Shown here one piece after another: positions 34,401-47,339 of a DNA stretch of 64,000 nt. Position 1 is the first letter of the stretch; every line of letters starts with the position of its first letter. Location: the NCBI RefSeq assembly GCF_036785885.1, contig NC_092326.1, positions 372,001 to 436,000 of the forward strand, written 5' to 3'. The translations under genes and the position numbers were made by a program. The stretch is from Coffea arabica (lineage: Eukaryota > Streptophyta > Magnoliopsida > Gentianales > Rubiaceae). The notes under the pieces are model-generated. The model saw nothing but the letters and a program-made list of their open reading frames with translations. It had not been told where the DNA came from and did not search any database.

Positions 34401-37400
34401 AGTAGTCAACCTAAAAGATCTGATATTGAGATCAAAATATTAATAAGGTACCATCTGAGTTTGAGTGAAAAGAACTTACTCTTGCATTTTCAATATTAGT
34501 GATCTTTCTTTTCTTTCTTGAATCTTCCAGAAAACTCTTAGTTAAAGAAATGTCAGGAATTGAATATTCATCTGTGTCAGTAGCTATCTGATCGTCTACC
34601 TTCAGCTTTTCATACTTGTTTAATGAACTATGCTGAAAACAGAAACTTCTCCCAGTTGCATTTCCCTGATCTGTGGTTGCTCTAACTTCAATCTCATCCA
34701 AGACATATATATTGTTATCATGAGGAGCATTAGATTCCTTGACTAATGGCTTTTCACTCTTGTCACATGGACCTCTTTCCCTTATGGATTTGTGTTTAAA
34801 ATAAGAACTTCGAACAATCACATTTTTGCTCATTACGCTTATTTTTTTCTCACTGCTTTCTGAGCCAAGCATATTTGCACAACTGCCAGCAGGAATCCCA
34901 CATTTATTACTAGCTGCTTCAGCTCTATCTTTCTTTTTAACCTGATTTGTTTCCTTCACATCCTTGTGCAGAAAATAGGAACTCCTCACAATCGTTTTTG
35001 TATTTTCTGTTCTCAATTTGCTCTGATTTTGGTCTGAGGTGCTTTCCTTATGCAATGCACTACAAGGTTTGCAGACTGAATGTTGTACCATAGCAGGTTG
35101 TGCTCCTTTGTCCTCTTGAGTGTCTTCTGATTCATCTACTCCTGTTTCATGTAGAACTTTCAGACATTACTTCATCTAACAGGAAGTTGAAGTGCTGAAA
35201 GGAGACACCTATACTTACCATGATGCCATGATTCCAATAATTCAGAAGCCTTATTAGCGGCGGTACAGTCCACCTAAAGGTAGGTTCATACTAGCATTAA
35301 ATAAGAGTTCAAATAGCTATATCAAAAGTGAAAAACAATTGAATCGATGTAGACACCAATTTACTTACTGACTCTGGCAACATTGTGGTCAATGTCATCA
35401 ATCTTCGAGATTCAGCATCTGCTTCAATCGTCCTTGTCGTACTAAAAATTCCATTCTCTGGATTTGGACGCTTAAGCATAGGTGTAAGTCGTGGGGCTAT
35501 ATATTTCCTCTTTGCTTCAACAGAAGCAAAACCTTTATGTGTTAAGTCAAACAGAGACTGTGATCAATAGGGTGGTAACATACTAGTAAATTTTTAAACA
35601 GGGAGAGCTTGATGTGATGAACATCATCCAAAATGAGTAAAAGAGAACTTGTTCCTGCAATTAGCATCCAAAATGGCAGGAGAAGTGACGTTCCCATGGA
35701 GGAAAATTAGTTATCACCAAAATCTCAAACTTAAACGAGGTATAAATTTACCAAAGGATTATGCCTTTTCCACATACCTGACTCTGCAAATGTTTTCAGA
35801 AGCATGGGCTTTTTAGGGATCTCTTCCAAGGAAGAGAAGGGAAATTTTAATTCTACACTGTAGGCCCATTAAGTGTGTAATGCATCACTAGTTTAGTATT
35901 CATAAATGTGGTGCAATGCTGCTAGTAAGTTTGAATGTAACAGATCATTCATAGACTCTACAGCACATATGAAAGAGGATGCATGACAACAAACTACTAG
36001 GAGATGCAAGTACTCTGGTACAAGCATTCAGGAGTTAGAAAATTTCATTGCTAACAATAATGAAGAATGTAAAGCTAAACAAAGGTGCAAAATGGATACA
36101 GAAATAGTTAGTCAGGAGATTCTTTTGTGCAGGCAGATCAAGCTTTTTACTTTCACCTTCAGGTTTGAAATTCTTTAGCTGGTAAGATTCATTGACTGCC
36201 AATTCGGCACCACCATGCTCATGCTGTCAATGAAAAGATGAAGAAAGCATCACAAAACTTAATCAGTTAACGAAAAAGTAAGCTGATAAGCAAACGTGCA
36301 AAAAGTCAATATTTATGAGAAAGTTCCAAAGTAAAGATTACCAATCTAGATTTGGAACATCTCTCATTATCAACAGAACCAAGTAATACTATTTGACTAG
36401 CAAGACTAATGAAAAATAAAAAGTGGTGAAGGGAGTACAAGTCTGATTATGAAATCAGATTTTTCAAACCATCTCCCTTCACTACAATCAAGGACATAGT
36501 GTCTAACATTTCGGAAGTCATAGTGGAGATCTCTCTTGTGAATCATCGTTCATAATTTGTTCAAATATTGTCACTAGCTACTAGTCAGGACTAGGCTAAG
36601 TACATACTGGAAAGGGAAGCAAGAATGTGAGGAAAATACCACCAACACTTTGATCATTCAAGGGTAAAACCCAGTTCAGAGGATTAGCCAAACAACAATT
36701 TGAAGTTTCAACCATAGATAAAATATGCTTACAACTAAAGTAAGCTCATAAACTAAAGTCTGATATTCTGCCAAGTACATTTAAGGTCTTATGACTTTTC
36801 CAGAAAGTACCAATGTGTTATCATGTTCAAATAGTCAATAGTTGGGAACAAGCACAGCCAACTTCAGATAATAAAAAAAAAATGCAAGAAACGTAGCTCC
36901 CACCATGCAAAACTTAACCTCAATAATAGACTATAACCTTGAGGCAAAGCAACAAAGAGAAAGTAAGCCATATGTGGTTTATGATATTTCCCATGTATCC
37001 GATGAGGGACAGCACTTTCAAGTCAAAAACAACATTAACCAGTAATGTAACTGCTACCCAGGCACATTAGTGACAGAGAAAATCATAGGGATCTTTCCAA
37101 GAAGGGACAAGGACAAGATGACCTCATTGTCCACATGGAAACATATTATAAGTAAGCAAAGCAGTAAGAACTTCATTTACTTATAAAATTAGGAAAACAA
37201 AAACTTCCTATAACTATATGTGAGGAAGCCAACCAGTTATCAAAAGAATCATCCATATACCTCAAATGGCATTTTTGTAAAAGGATCAATGTCACCTTTT
37301 GCTATCCCTTTAGCTACATCGTTAGAAATCGATGTGTCTGTGGTTAAGGTGTGACTCACCAAATATCAAAAGTAAATGAAATATAGAAATGTAAGATAGA

Positions 37401-40400
37401 GATATCTCAAGCACATAGACTTGATACTTGAGAAATACACAAGAAAGATAAAGATTATTCAAGGATATGGACCTAAGAAATCTAAACTGGCATCAAAACT
37501 ATTTGGTGGCTCAGACAAATGTATTATCTCTTCAGTAAGAGGATCATAAACTCTTTGATGCTGGAAAGTTAGCATCGCCTTCCTGAAAGATTCTTCATAA
37601 AGAGGAGAAACCGCAGCACTATTATACTTCAAGTGCTTTAGTACCTGGGATAAGTAAAAAGAAAAGAAATTTTATTTAGTGCAAGCAACAGAAAATAGAG
37701 GACTAGCATATTTGCAAAGTTAAGACGCTTTGGCGCTTGCTTCCTGAAGTGAATAAAATACACTCTACTAAATGCTTGCTCTCCAACTAGCTTCAACAAT
37801 GAGACTACCTTGTCGTAACTTTTGAACTTTTTCATCAGTGTATGAGCTTTCTTCAGACCCATTCCAGGCAAGGACTGCAGATAGTCACATCCACTCAATA
37901 TGCACATCTCAAGAAGCATCTGCTTGGTAAACCCTATCAAATTTAAATCCTTGTTTTGTTGTAGCAGGGAAGTGCGAAATTCAACACCTTGTCCAAACTT
38001 GTCCATTTTATAGATGATCTGGATTTGGCAATGGATCAGACCACACATGTTAATCACATGATATCGTGGAAGGACACATTTTTTTTCATGTATCAAAATT
38101 AATCAAGCTCAATATAGAACAGATTGCATCAACTAGGGAATGTGTCTACACTCTGGGGAAGTCATATTTGGCAACATTAGCAACGAACTTACTCTGGGAC
38201 AACCAAAGGCAATTAAATCTGAGTCCTCAGTTATAACCGCATCAACCTGTTTGCTGACTGCCAAAAAGGTCATTTGAGCATCTGCTTCATATGGAGCCAC
38301 GACATAGCATACATTTTCCTGTTTCAAAACCTTTGGTACACAAACATTAGAAAGAAGCAGTAGTGAATGGGAAAGACATTAAGCACTACTTTGCCAAACC
38401 ATGTGGTTTATTGTCACAAGAATGCACATCTCTACCTGAATTAGGTCATATGCAATTGAGGGTGAGATGTCAACAGCTTTTTGATAGCATTCATAAGCAG
38501 CAGCCGGATTACCATTCGATTCATGCTCAATGGCACGAGAAAGGTTTTCCCTTCTTGATCTGTGGTACAACATTGAACAAATCTCAACTTCATTTTCTGT
38601 TTTTGTTCTATCTTTGCTATGAACAAATACAGATTATGGCTTTTGCGCTGAACTAGTCAGTCTTAACCTTATCTTTTATCAGCTATTATCATTTTTTTTT
38701 GTCTGCATTCCATCCCTGTGCATGTTTCTGACATTGAGATACCCATGATGGACATATTTTTTCACTGACAAGCCTAATGAATCTCATGATGATGTGTAAC
38801 AAACTCTTTTTCTATTAACTCTAAATACAAGAATAGAAATCAAGAAAAAAATAGTTTTATATTTTTGCTAACAACCACGTTGTTCTAAGTTGCCATAAGA
38901 CAGCTATGTGTTATTCTCCTTCCAGGAGACAAAATGAAGGACAAGGTTCATCTACTTTAACAGAAACAACTGCTTACACCCATCAGTCAGATATATCAAG
39001 TATGAAATCTGTCTAGTAGAGTTTTCAAAAATTCATTATTCATCAGAAATACAATCAAGAAACTCTTTTTCCTATTTTCCTTAATTACATTTTGAAGGAA
39101 AAAGCATAGTGCTCTTACAGGGGATGTTTTCATAGCTATTGTGAATAACAACTACTGGATAATATTAGATGTATTATCAAAATCATTACACAAGAAACTT
39201 TAAGTAACTGAGAAAGTTGATATATTGTTAATTGACCTAACATTTGTTCATAAATTGGAAAACTGCTTTACTGTTAGAGTTACAGTGTATAAACTTTTAC
39301 CGTTACCCATCTTTTACTAGAGTTTAAATATATTAACACTAATTAATAAGTCAAAGTTCAAAAGATTCGAGCACTTGCACTTGAAATAAAACAACAGTGA
39401 CAAACATACAATCAGTCAGCAGTAAACTAATTTTTTTTTTTTGCAAAGCATGTGATTTATATTGTAGAGTCCAACTTGTATAACAGGAGAATCTCGTATG
39501 TTGTTAAGTGGTCTTAACTTTATGAGGGCTTAAAGAAATTTAAAAAGATCTACAGAGACCTAGGTGGGTTGGTTCCTTCATCTGTTTAGCATTGATGAAG
39601 TGTAATGAAGACATCAGCCATTGCAAATGAAGCACAAGTATTTTCAAATGAACATACTTTCCAACATCTTACAAAATATAGCATTTTCCATTTTAAGTCA
39701 AGAAAAGAGCCCCGATAAAGAAAGACCAAAACTAACACATAAAACCCAGCTAGCCATGTCCAAGTCGGTAGCTTTGCTCAAAACTAACACATAAAACCCA
39801 GCTAACCATGTCCAAGTCGGTAGCTTGGCTCTAAGTAATTAACTTCTCTGACTAGTGCATGACGGAAAAAGGAACACGTATTATACTGTGTTGAATGGTG
39901 AGGTTATAACATATAGAACAATGTGACAGTAAATTAGAAAAGGTACAAATATAACAAATAAAGTAGTTTTTTAACTTATCTTTGAGATGGAAATGCAACT
40001 ACATAGGTACTGTATCCTTCAACTGAAAGGAGGCAGGTAAGGCAATTTCTCCTTTTCATTAGTGGAGATTAGCATGGAGCGGAGGTAGAAGTGGAAGATT
40101 TGAGTAGGCATAAGGTTACATGAGGGGATGGGAGCATTTGAAAAGAAGAGAAGGTACAGAAATCACAGATGAGAAATGAGATCACATGCTCAGTGAAATT
40201 CCTTCAGGCATTCTCTGAAGATGACTTGATCAGTTATCATGCACCAAAAAACATTTACAGGTGAAAACATGGCTACACTAAATTTTTAGCCTTTATTTAC
40301 AATGAGATATATCAGCAGTGCACTGTCCACATCTACACACTTATCCAAAACAATCTGCTTGCATCAATATTCTGTACCAGCACAAATGGCTTTTCGGCTG

Positions 40401-41466
40401 AACAGACAAAGCTCATGCAACTTTAATCATAATAAACTATATAACAGAAGCTGACAATTCTTCAGGATACAATACCTTGCACGCTTGTTCTCTTGCTCAC
40501 TTTTCATCGGTAGAGGACCTCCATCAAACACAAGTATGGGTTTCACACCATAATGTCGAAGCATATTCACTCTGTGCATGCAATACTCGATATGCCTGCA
40601 AATTTAACAGATACCTTCAGAGTTCTATTACCAATGGAAAAAAAAAAGTTCACTTTCTTGTTGTAGATTAAGTATGACAAACTACAGAATTTCCCAACAC
40701 TTCTAAAAATGTAATTCAGGAAAAAGTGTAACAATTATGGTAGGGAAAATGGCTGCGAAAGATTTCTCCTCTCTAAACTATACAATGCTCCTGACTTCAA
40801 TGTTTTCACCTGTACTTAGCAGTCCTAACTATATTACGTGAAGCACACAATTCATCTCTTTTTCCTTTTTCAATTCTTCAGTAATTACAGCTTCAATTCC
40901 AACTTGCCAATAAACAGATAAATCGCACAAATGGGCATTTCATCACGCATAAGAACTGCAAAAAATCATATATCAATCCAGACAAAAGAAATAAAAATCC
41001 CAAAACAGGGGTTTTTCACCATCTAAAAGCCCATTTAATTCACATTCAATTCGCATACCAATACAAAAATAATCAATTCAAGCCATTAATCAACAAGAAA
41101 CATTAATAAGTTAGGAAAAAATGTAAGAAAAAGGCGCCCTTTGGTTGGCAATAGTCAAAAAACCAACAGCGACATTTTCATAAGCTAAAAATTTAATTTT
41201 TCCAAACCCTTTCAAGCCCTCAAAAGAACCCAAAAAAGAAAAGAAAATGCATTAATAAACAAGAAAATGGTTGAACAATCATGTGTTCACATAGAAGACG
41301 AATACTTGGTGGTGGGCAGGCCTTTGCAGAGCTCTTTGCTGCAAGAAAGAGCCCCTTTGTGAAGCCATGAATAGGTGTCAACAGCAACGCAGCAGTCCTT
41401 CAAATCTTTTATGTGTATTGGCATCATTATTGATTTCAAGAGGGGCAATAGGCCTTGGATACCCAT
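31457..41466 (-). CDS. EXO1: exonuclease 1 (EXO1), 14 coding exons, 786 aa
   Basis: Coding exons 5'-3' (high to low): 41466-41306, 40595-40476, 38559-38436, 38330-38193, 38018-37809, 37644-37473, 37337-37261, 36223-36100, 35532-35369, 35273-35219, 35141-34480, 34319-34268, 31839-31617, 31535-31457. All junctions are GT-AG, phases agree, and the sum is 2361 nt (787 codons with stop). EXO1 is a 5'-3' double-strand DNA exonuclease and flap nuclease of the XPG/FEN1 superfamily, used in mismatch repair, break resection and recombination in the nucleus. XPG-N spans about 1-99 ([11 protein letters not shown] start), XPG-I about 138-230. Metal-binding acids read as D30, D78, E150, D152, D171, D173 and D226; K85 and R92 are present. 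A helix-hairpin-helix follows ([11 protein letters not shown]). From about residue 380 the tail is variable and basic/serine-rich; it carries two RSSYF motifs. Full length compared with plant homologues. Introns 2 and 12 are long (1.9 and 2.4 kb). Confidence 0.95.
33781..34004. repeat. 116-bp tandem duplication in EXO1 intron 12
   Basis: CCAAATCTTGTGCATTTGAA begins copies at 33781 and 33897. The copies differ by several substitutions and small gaps. Entirely intronic. Confidence 0.8.
39727..39830. repeat. 52-bp tandem duplication in EXO1 intron 2
   Basis: CAAAACTAACACATAAAACC starts at 39727 and again at 39779. The two units differ at only two or three bases, so the duplication is recent. 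Confidence 0.9.
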
Positions 41467-41728
41467 TTCTTCTTCCCTTTTTTTGCTTATAATCTAGTTC
41501 AAGATTCTATTGTTGCTGCTGTTTTAGGGGTCCTGGAAATGGGGTTTGAGCTGAAATGAGATTTTAGGGCTCTATTCTTGGAGGACTAAGCAAGGGGCTT
41601 TGGGAGGAAGGGGGATGATTGATGGGGCGTTATGGAGGGAGGAGTGGCGGGAAATTTTTGTGGAAAATTTGAGCTCCCCTGGGGGGCAAAACGGGGAAAT
41701 CAAAGTATAGTTGGGAGTAAAATGGATA
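41467..41728 (-). promoter_or_regulatory. EXO1 5' UTR and core promoter region
   Basis: About 260 bp between the EXO1 start codon and the first transposon-derived sequence (41729). Richer in G on the plus strand than its surroundings. No clear TATA box is visible, so start sites are unknown. Confidence 0.4.
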
Positions 41729-41850
41729 GGGATAATTTCAGAAACCTCCCCTCAAGTTTCTAATAATTTCACTAGCCTCCCCTAAAGTTTATAAAATTAT
41801 ACAAACCTCCTCTGAGGTTAAGGTTTTAATAACAAAATTAGTCTAATTAA
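41729..41850 (+). mobile_element. end fragment of the GGGATAATTTC TIR family
   Basis: GGGATAATTTC, then ACCTCCCCT, GTTTCTAATAATTTCAC and CTAGCCTCCCC in the same order as the ends of the elements at 58036 and 63318. No matching opposite end was found downstream, so it is a truncated copy or solo end. Confidence 0.6.
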
Positions 41851-42595
41851 AAAAAAATAACATTAAAAACGTACTTTAAGAAGAGATAAAACTTTTATTC
41901 CATAATTACCCAAAGGAAACATGTCAAACTCCTTACTCTTCATATTTTCTTATTCTATCACTTCTTTGCACCACGTTTTTTGTTCGATTTTTCTCCAATT
42001 GAACTCTTCACTTATTAGAACAATATAAGAGCAAAATTAAGTAGTTTCTACTCAAAATAAAGCTTAAATAATAGAGTTGGCTTGCAACTTATACATCAAA
42101 ATATACTACAAATTTAACCCTATCACATGGGATTGCTTGGGATTATAATTTAGATTGACATTTCTTATGCCCATTTATACTCATAGCATCAAAAAGGGAC
42201 TATTCCTATAATTTTACGACAAAAATAAATTCATTGGAAACCTAAAAACAAGCACCATTTTTAACACTAGTAATCTTTCTAATTTATCTTCTTAGCTTGC
42301 CTCCCCTAGAAGCATTTCACATTATTTATCATAAAATACTATTTTGTTTTTTGGTAAATGTCACCTAAAGATTTAGCATTTGTACAACCAATTCATATTA
42401 CTGGTATGATCTAAATATGTTAGTGTACAAAAATAAATTGTAAACTAATAGTGTATGAAAAACATACTCATCTATATATAGTACAATAAGAGTAAATTAT
42501 AAACTATTTATGAATAATGAGTTGGGATGACTAGGGGCAGTTGTTCATTTGCAATACATTTACACCACTAATTTACCATTGTAAATCGTTTTGTA
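41851..42595. other. intergenic
   Basis: AT-rich; no gene recognised. Confidence 0.5.
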
Positions 42596-42600
42596 GAAGA
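42596..42600. repeat. TSD of the small LTR element (left copy)
   Basis: GAAGA here and at 44477-44481. Confidence 0.88.
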
Positions 42601-43138
42601 TGTTAGGAAATTGGTTTAATTTCTTTTAGACAGGTTTCTTGTTTTATGTGGAAGTAACTAGTTTCCTAATTGATTTTCGTTACTTGAAGTAGTAGCCAAG
42701 AAATATTTTATTTAATTTAGAATTAGAAGTTATTTCCTATTCTGTACAAGTTTAAGAATTAGAATTGGTTTCCTATTATTATTTGGCTTTTGGCCAAATA
42801 ATATTCCCTATAAATAGATGGGTTAGCATACTATACAATAGACATACAAGGGCACACAAGATGCGACATGTAACCTTATACATGGGGTGAGAGATGGTTC
42901 TTGAGAGATGAGAGATGGAATACAAGGGTTGGGCTTGAGTTCAAATTGTATTCTTGTATAGGGTTTTCCTCTCATAATAAAGAACGGGTTTCTCTCCGTG
43001 AACGTAGACTCAATGGTGGAGTCGAACCATGTTAAATATTGTGTGTCGTCTATCTTTCATACTCGTGACTTGTTTGTCATTAAATTGTTGTGTACTTGAT
43101 ATTTCAATAGTTGTTTATTCTACGCTTGGATCCTAACA
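42601..43138 (+). repeat. 5' LTR of non-coding LTR element (538 bp)
   Basis: Runs TGTTAGGAAATTGG to GGATCCTAACA. Contains a TATA-like TATAAATA at 42809-42816 and AATAAA at 42976-42981, so promoter and polyadenylation signals are placed as in a working LTR. Confidence 0.92.
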
Positions 43139-43140
43139 AG

Positions 43141-43156
43141 TGGTATCAAAACTTGG
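43141..43156 (+). other. primer-binding site of the non-coding LTR element
   Basis: TGGTATCAAAACTTGG. The first eight bases match the plant initiator-Met primer site (TGGTATCAGAGC); the rest diverge. Confidence 0.7.
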
Positions 43157-43938
43157 TTGTGAGACTGGGCTGTTTACAAGCACTTGGATCCCAACAAATT
43201 GAATGGTTGGATCAAGAGTTTGGTTATTTAATGTTGGATCCTGGTTAACAATTGAGATCAAGTGGATTGGTAGTTATTACTAATTGAACAATTTAATGTG
43301 TGGTATCCTTGTTTCAATGATTTGGTAAAAAGTATTGATGGTGAAGGATGGAAAGTCAAAAAGCATAGAGATGCTTGACGGTGAATCTAAACAAGTGATT
43401 CAAGAGTCAAGGAAAATGTGGAGTCCAATGTTGATTTTAGACATGAATCATTGGAAACTTTCTCCTACCCCCGACGGTTTATACTTCATTTCGATTATGT
43501 TTTTTGGGTAGTGTGGCACGTGTCCCAAAGAAACAAGGAGATCTAATTTCCATGCGCCAAAAGACTCTAATAGTTACGAGTTTTTCGTTTTAGGTGGAAT
43601 CTTGGAAACCACACGTGACGAGACAGTCCTGAGAATGGGAAGAAGTATGGTAATTTTATCACTTGGTTGCCTCAATGGTTAGGGTTAGAACTTACAGAAG
43701 GGGATCCCAGATTACAAGTGGTGGTGAGGAAGGAATCCTGCAAAGGAAGATAGTGAATTGAGGCACGTTCTCACGAGTCAATTGGAGATTGGACTCGAGG
43801 TAACTACGCATATTCATTTGCCGATTGAATCAATTTGGTGTCAAGACTGTATTGATTCGGGTGTGTAGTTTGATACCATATTATTTGGTAGTTGAAAGCA
43901 AATGGTTACTAAAAGAAATTTTCGCCAAGGTAGAGATT

Positions 43939-44476
43939 TGTTAGGAAATTGGCATAATTTCTTTTAGATAGATTTCTTATTTTGTGTGGAAGTAACTAGT
44001 TTTCTAATTGGTTTTCGTTACTTGAAGTAGTAGCCAAGAAATATTCTATTTAATTTAGAATTAGAAGTTTTTTGCTATTCTGTACAAGTTTAGGAATTAG
44101 AATTGGTTTTCTATTATTATTTGGCTTTTGGCCAAATAATGTTCCTTATAAATAGTTGGGTTGGCATACTACACAATAGATACACAAGGGCACACAAGAG
44201 GCGACATGTAACCTTATACATGGGATGAGAGAAGGTTCTTGCGAGATAAGAGATGGAATACAAGAGTTGGACTTGAGTTCAAATTGTATTCTTGTATAGG
44301 GTTTTCCTCTCATAATAAAGAACGGGTTTCTCTCCGTGAACGTAGACTCAATGGTGGAGTCGAACTACATTAAATATTATGTGTCATCTATCTTTCATAC
44401 TTGTGACTTGTTTGTCATTAAATTGTTATGTACTTGATATTTCAATAGTTGTTTATTCCACACTTGGATCCTAACA
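43939..44476 (+). repeat. 3' LTR of non-coding LTR element (538 bp)
   Basis: Same termini and the same length as the 5' LTR. TATAAATA at 44147-44154 is at the same offset. The purine-rich AAGGTAGAGATT just before it may be the polypurine tract. Confidence 0.92.
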
Positions 44477-44481
44477 GAAGA

Positions 44482-45151
44482 TATAAATAAAAATTACTAA
44501 CTTGTGAGTTTCGGATGTTCATGTAAAAAATATTCTTTAAATGATTTGCAGCATTAAAACATTTTATTTTGGCTAAAAACTGATAATTGAGAGATCAAAA
44601 ACAACAACTCATTTGGATCTACTACTGATGCAATCGTTCTTGCCCTTTTTACCAGATTGACATATTTGTGTAGCTTTTATGATTGATGTATTAAGAGTCA
44701 TCCTACAAAAGAAGGAAAAGGACCTAGTATATTGAGTTTTTTTTAAGACACAAAACATTTTGAACAAAATTGTTTCTCTTTTGAGAAATTGTTTTACTAG
44801 AATCAGATAGTTTTTTTTTGAATTCCAAATGGATACTGAATTAGTATATATAATTCGCTATATAAACATATGCACTCACATTAATGATCCCCTTACACAT
44901 AGATAAATTCGTAATTCAACTAATTTTACCCTCTCTAGACAAAATCTTGATCAATTTTGATACGTATTGACTTTTCAATTTGAAGTGTAGATGTTATAGT
45001 TTTTGTGATAGCATCTGTTCAATCATAAGTAAAATAGAGTGGTGGATCACAATTGTTTTCCACTAGCAGATTATCAAACACCAATTGGACCACCAGTGTA
45101 TAATGTCGTTCTTCTAGAAAACAAAATAAATTTAAGAGCCGTTTCTTTCTT
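44482..45151. other. intergenic
   Basis: No gene. The last ~40 bp (about 45112-45151) recur near 51830, see the duplication entry. Confidence 0.5.
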
Positions 45152-45820
45152 TTAGGAATGGCAACGGCCGGGGGACCTCCCCCGGCCCTCTAGTCTCCTC
45201 TACCCCCGCCCCATTCCCCGCTTCTCTTGCGGAGACACCTGTAGGAATTAATAAAAATCTGTCCTATAATTATATTGTTACTAATTTTTTGTCAAAAATC
45301 AAGTACTTAAAATATAAACACATAATCAAGTCATTATCCATTATAATTTTACAATTAAAACTCATAAAAATAATAAAACAAAAGTTATTTGAATACAATC
45401 AAACACGATGAGATAAATACAACTAAAGTAGTCATCACTTTTTAATTTTAAGAATCATTCTATCAAAGCATGCCTTTAGTCATTAAGTCTTCAATTTCCT
45501 TCCTCAATTGCCATTACGAATTTAATATAAATGTATTAGTAAATTTAGAATAACTAATTAATAATTTTTATTTGCATACATGTATAATTATTAATATTAC
45601 ATATACTAATATATATTATATAATACTTATAACTAATAATATGTTTATAACTAATTAAATTAAATATTATACACACACACATTTAATTTTTCTAATGGTG
45701 AGTGGGGGGTATACACCACTGACCCCGCCCTATTTTTTAATCAAAGGGAAGGGGAATGCCCTGCCCCGACTCCTACCCCATTAACCCTCCGCAGACACAT
45801 GTTCCAATTGCTATCCCTAA
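45152..45820. mobile_element. TIR element with GC-rich ends (669 bp), 10-bp TSD
   Basis: Ends TTAGGAATGGCAAC and GCTATCCCTAA are inverted repeats. Both subterminal regions hold runs such as CCCCGCCC and CCCCGGCC in an otherwise AT-rich interior. TTTCTTTCTT at 45142-45151 and 45821-45830 is a perfect 10-bp TSD. No coding capacity. Mutator-like by TSD length. Confidence 0.82.
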
Positions 45821-45880
45821 TTTCTTTCTTTAATATTCTAGAAGTAAATTTTCAAGCCTTATCAACCAATGCGGTAAATA
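45700..45880. repeat. direct repeat unit, copy 1
   Basis: The right end of the preceding TIR element plus 60 bp of its flank (ending CAATGCGGTAAATA). Duplicated at 47340-47524 with about 85-90% identity by eye. The element at 45881-47330 lies between the two copies. Confidence 0.8.
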
Positions 45881-47330
45881 GGGGTGACCAAATGGTACAT
45901 ATTCAGTAATTCAGATATATGAATTCGGTAAATTCGATTATTGGACTTACAAAAATTTAAATCGCATTCAAATTCGAATTGGAGATACCTGAATTCATTT
46001 CAATTCCGAATTTGAATTCGAAAACGGTAATGAATTCGATTAAACCGAATTCATTAAAAAAACATAAAAATTCTACTGAATCCTTTAATTGCAATTTTCG
46101 GCCTAATTAAACCCTGTTATCAAGTTTAATAGCTACGCTGCTATTGTAATCAATCTAATTACAATCTTACAAGCTACAACACCAATTCAGAGGAAATCAA
46201 CATCCAAATTATCACACACACATTACAAATGCCAAAATTCATCAACTGAAAATATGGAAGGCCAATATACAATACAACTACAAGTCAGTAATATTAGTTA
46301 CAAACTTACAAATTATAATGATTAGTGATATTAGATACAAACTTATCATTTACAATAATTAGTGATAAGTTACTAAGTTACAAACTTATAATTTATTTCA
46401 AATAAAAAAACAACTTATTTACTTACTTGTGTTATTGTATAGTTGTATACACAATGTCACTTATTTACTTATAAATTACAAAGTATGTAACACATTATAC
46501 TTACATTTATTCTTGTTTCTTATATAGCTTTTTTGGAAAAATATGCAAATCACTTAATTTGCTTTTAATAGTGAAGGCCAATACACTAATACATTGATTT
46601 GCAATTCATATACATTCACTTAGACTACTTAGTTGCCATTGTTTATGCTTAAAGCCTTAAGATTAGTAAATAGAGAAAATGAATTTTTATGTTAAATATG
46701 TAATGTAATTTTAGAACATACTAATACTTGCAAGTTACAAGTTACATATTCAAATATCAATAATTCAAACATGAATGATATACCAAATTTCCAATATCTA
46801 AATTCTAATTACTAATTAAGTTTATTGTTTAATATTTAGTATTATACCTCTACTTATTAATTATTATCTAATTCTAGTCATGTATAAAATAATAAGTATT
46901 ATAGTTATGTTATGTATTGTTGTATATTTGTATTATTACAGTCATATAACAATTAACAAATACTAAAATAGTATATTGTACATCATTATATATTATTATT
47001 ATCATAAGTACATGATAATACCATATACTAACTATTATTAATAGCATTTACCTATCTAATATAATAATATATTAGTAGTGTATACTAATACTAAATAGCA
47101 TTTATCTATACATTATATAATTTTATAAACTAATTTGGTATTCGAATGCGGTAATACGGTACCCTATTTCATTTGACCGAATTTGAATTCGAAATCAGTT
47201 ATTACCAAATTTATAATCTTATTATCTATTTTATATCATATTAGAATTCGATTAATTTGGTAAATACCGCTCTTATATCAAATTACCAAATTGAATTTGA
47301 ATTTGGGTATGAACCGAATTTGTTCACCCC
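45881..47330. mobile_element. TIR element rich in GAATTCGG words (1450 bp)
   Basis: Left end GGGGTGACCAAAT, right end (complement) GGGGTGAACAAATTCGG. Subterminal regions repeat GAATTCGGTAA-type words as in the 15223 element, so the two may be related. The interior is very AT-rich and without genes. Confidence 0.6.
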
Positions 47331-47339
47331 ATTTGGTTG

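Larger units (their letters stand above)
42601..44476 (+). mobile_element. non-autonomous LTR retrotransposon (1876 bp)
   Basis: Two 538-bp LTRs (42601-43138, 43939-44476), 5-bp TSD GAAGA, primer site TGGTATCA at 43141 (two bases after the LTR, tRNA-Met type). The 800-bp interior has no open frame of note and no gag or pol motif. The LTRs differ at roughly 37 of 538 sites (~7%), so it is clearly older than the copia element at 21.4 kb. Size and lack of coding place it between TRIM and LARD classes; it must have been mobilised by proteins from another element. Confidence 0.9.
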
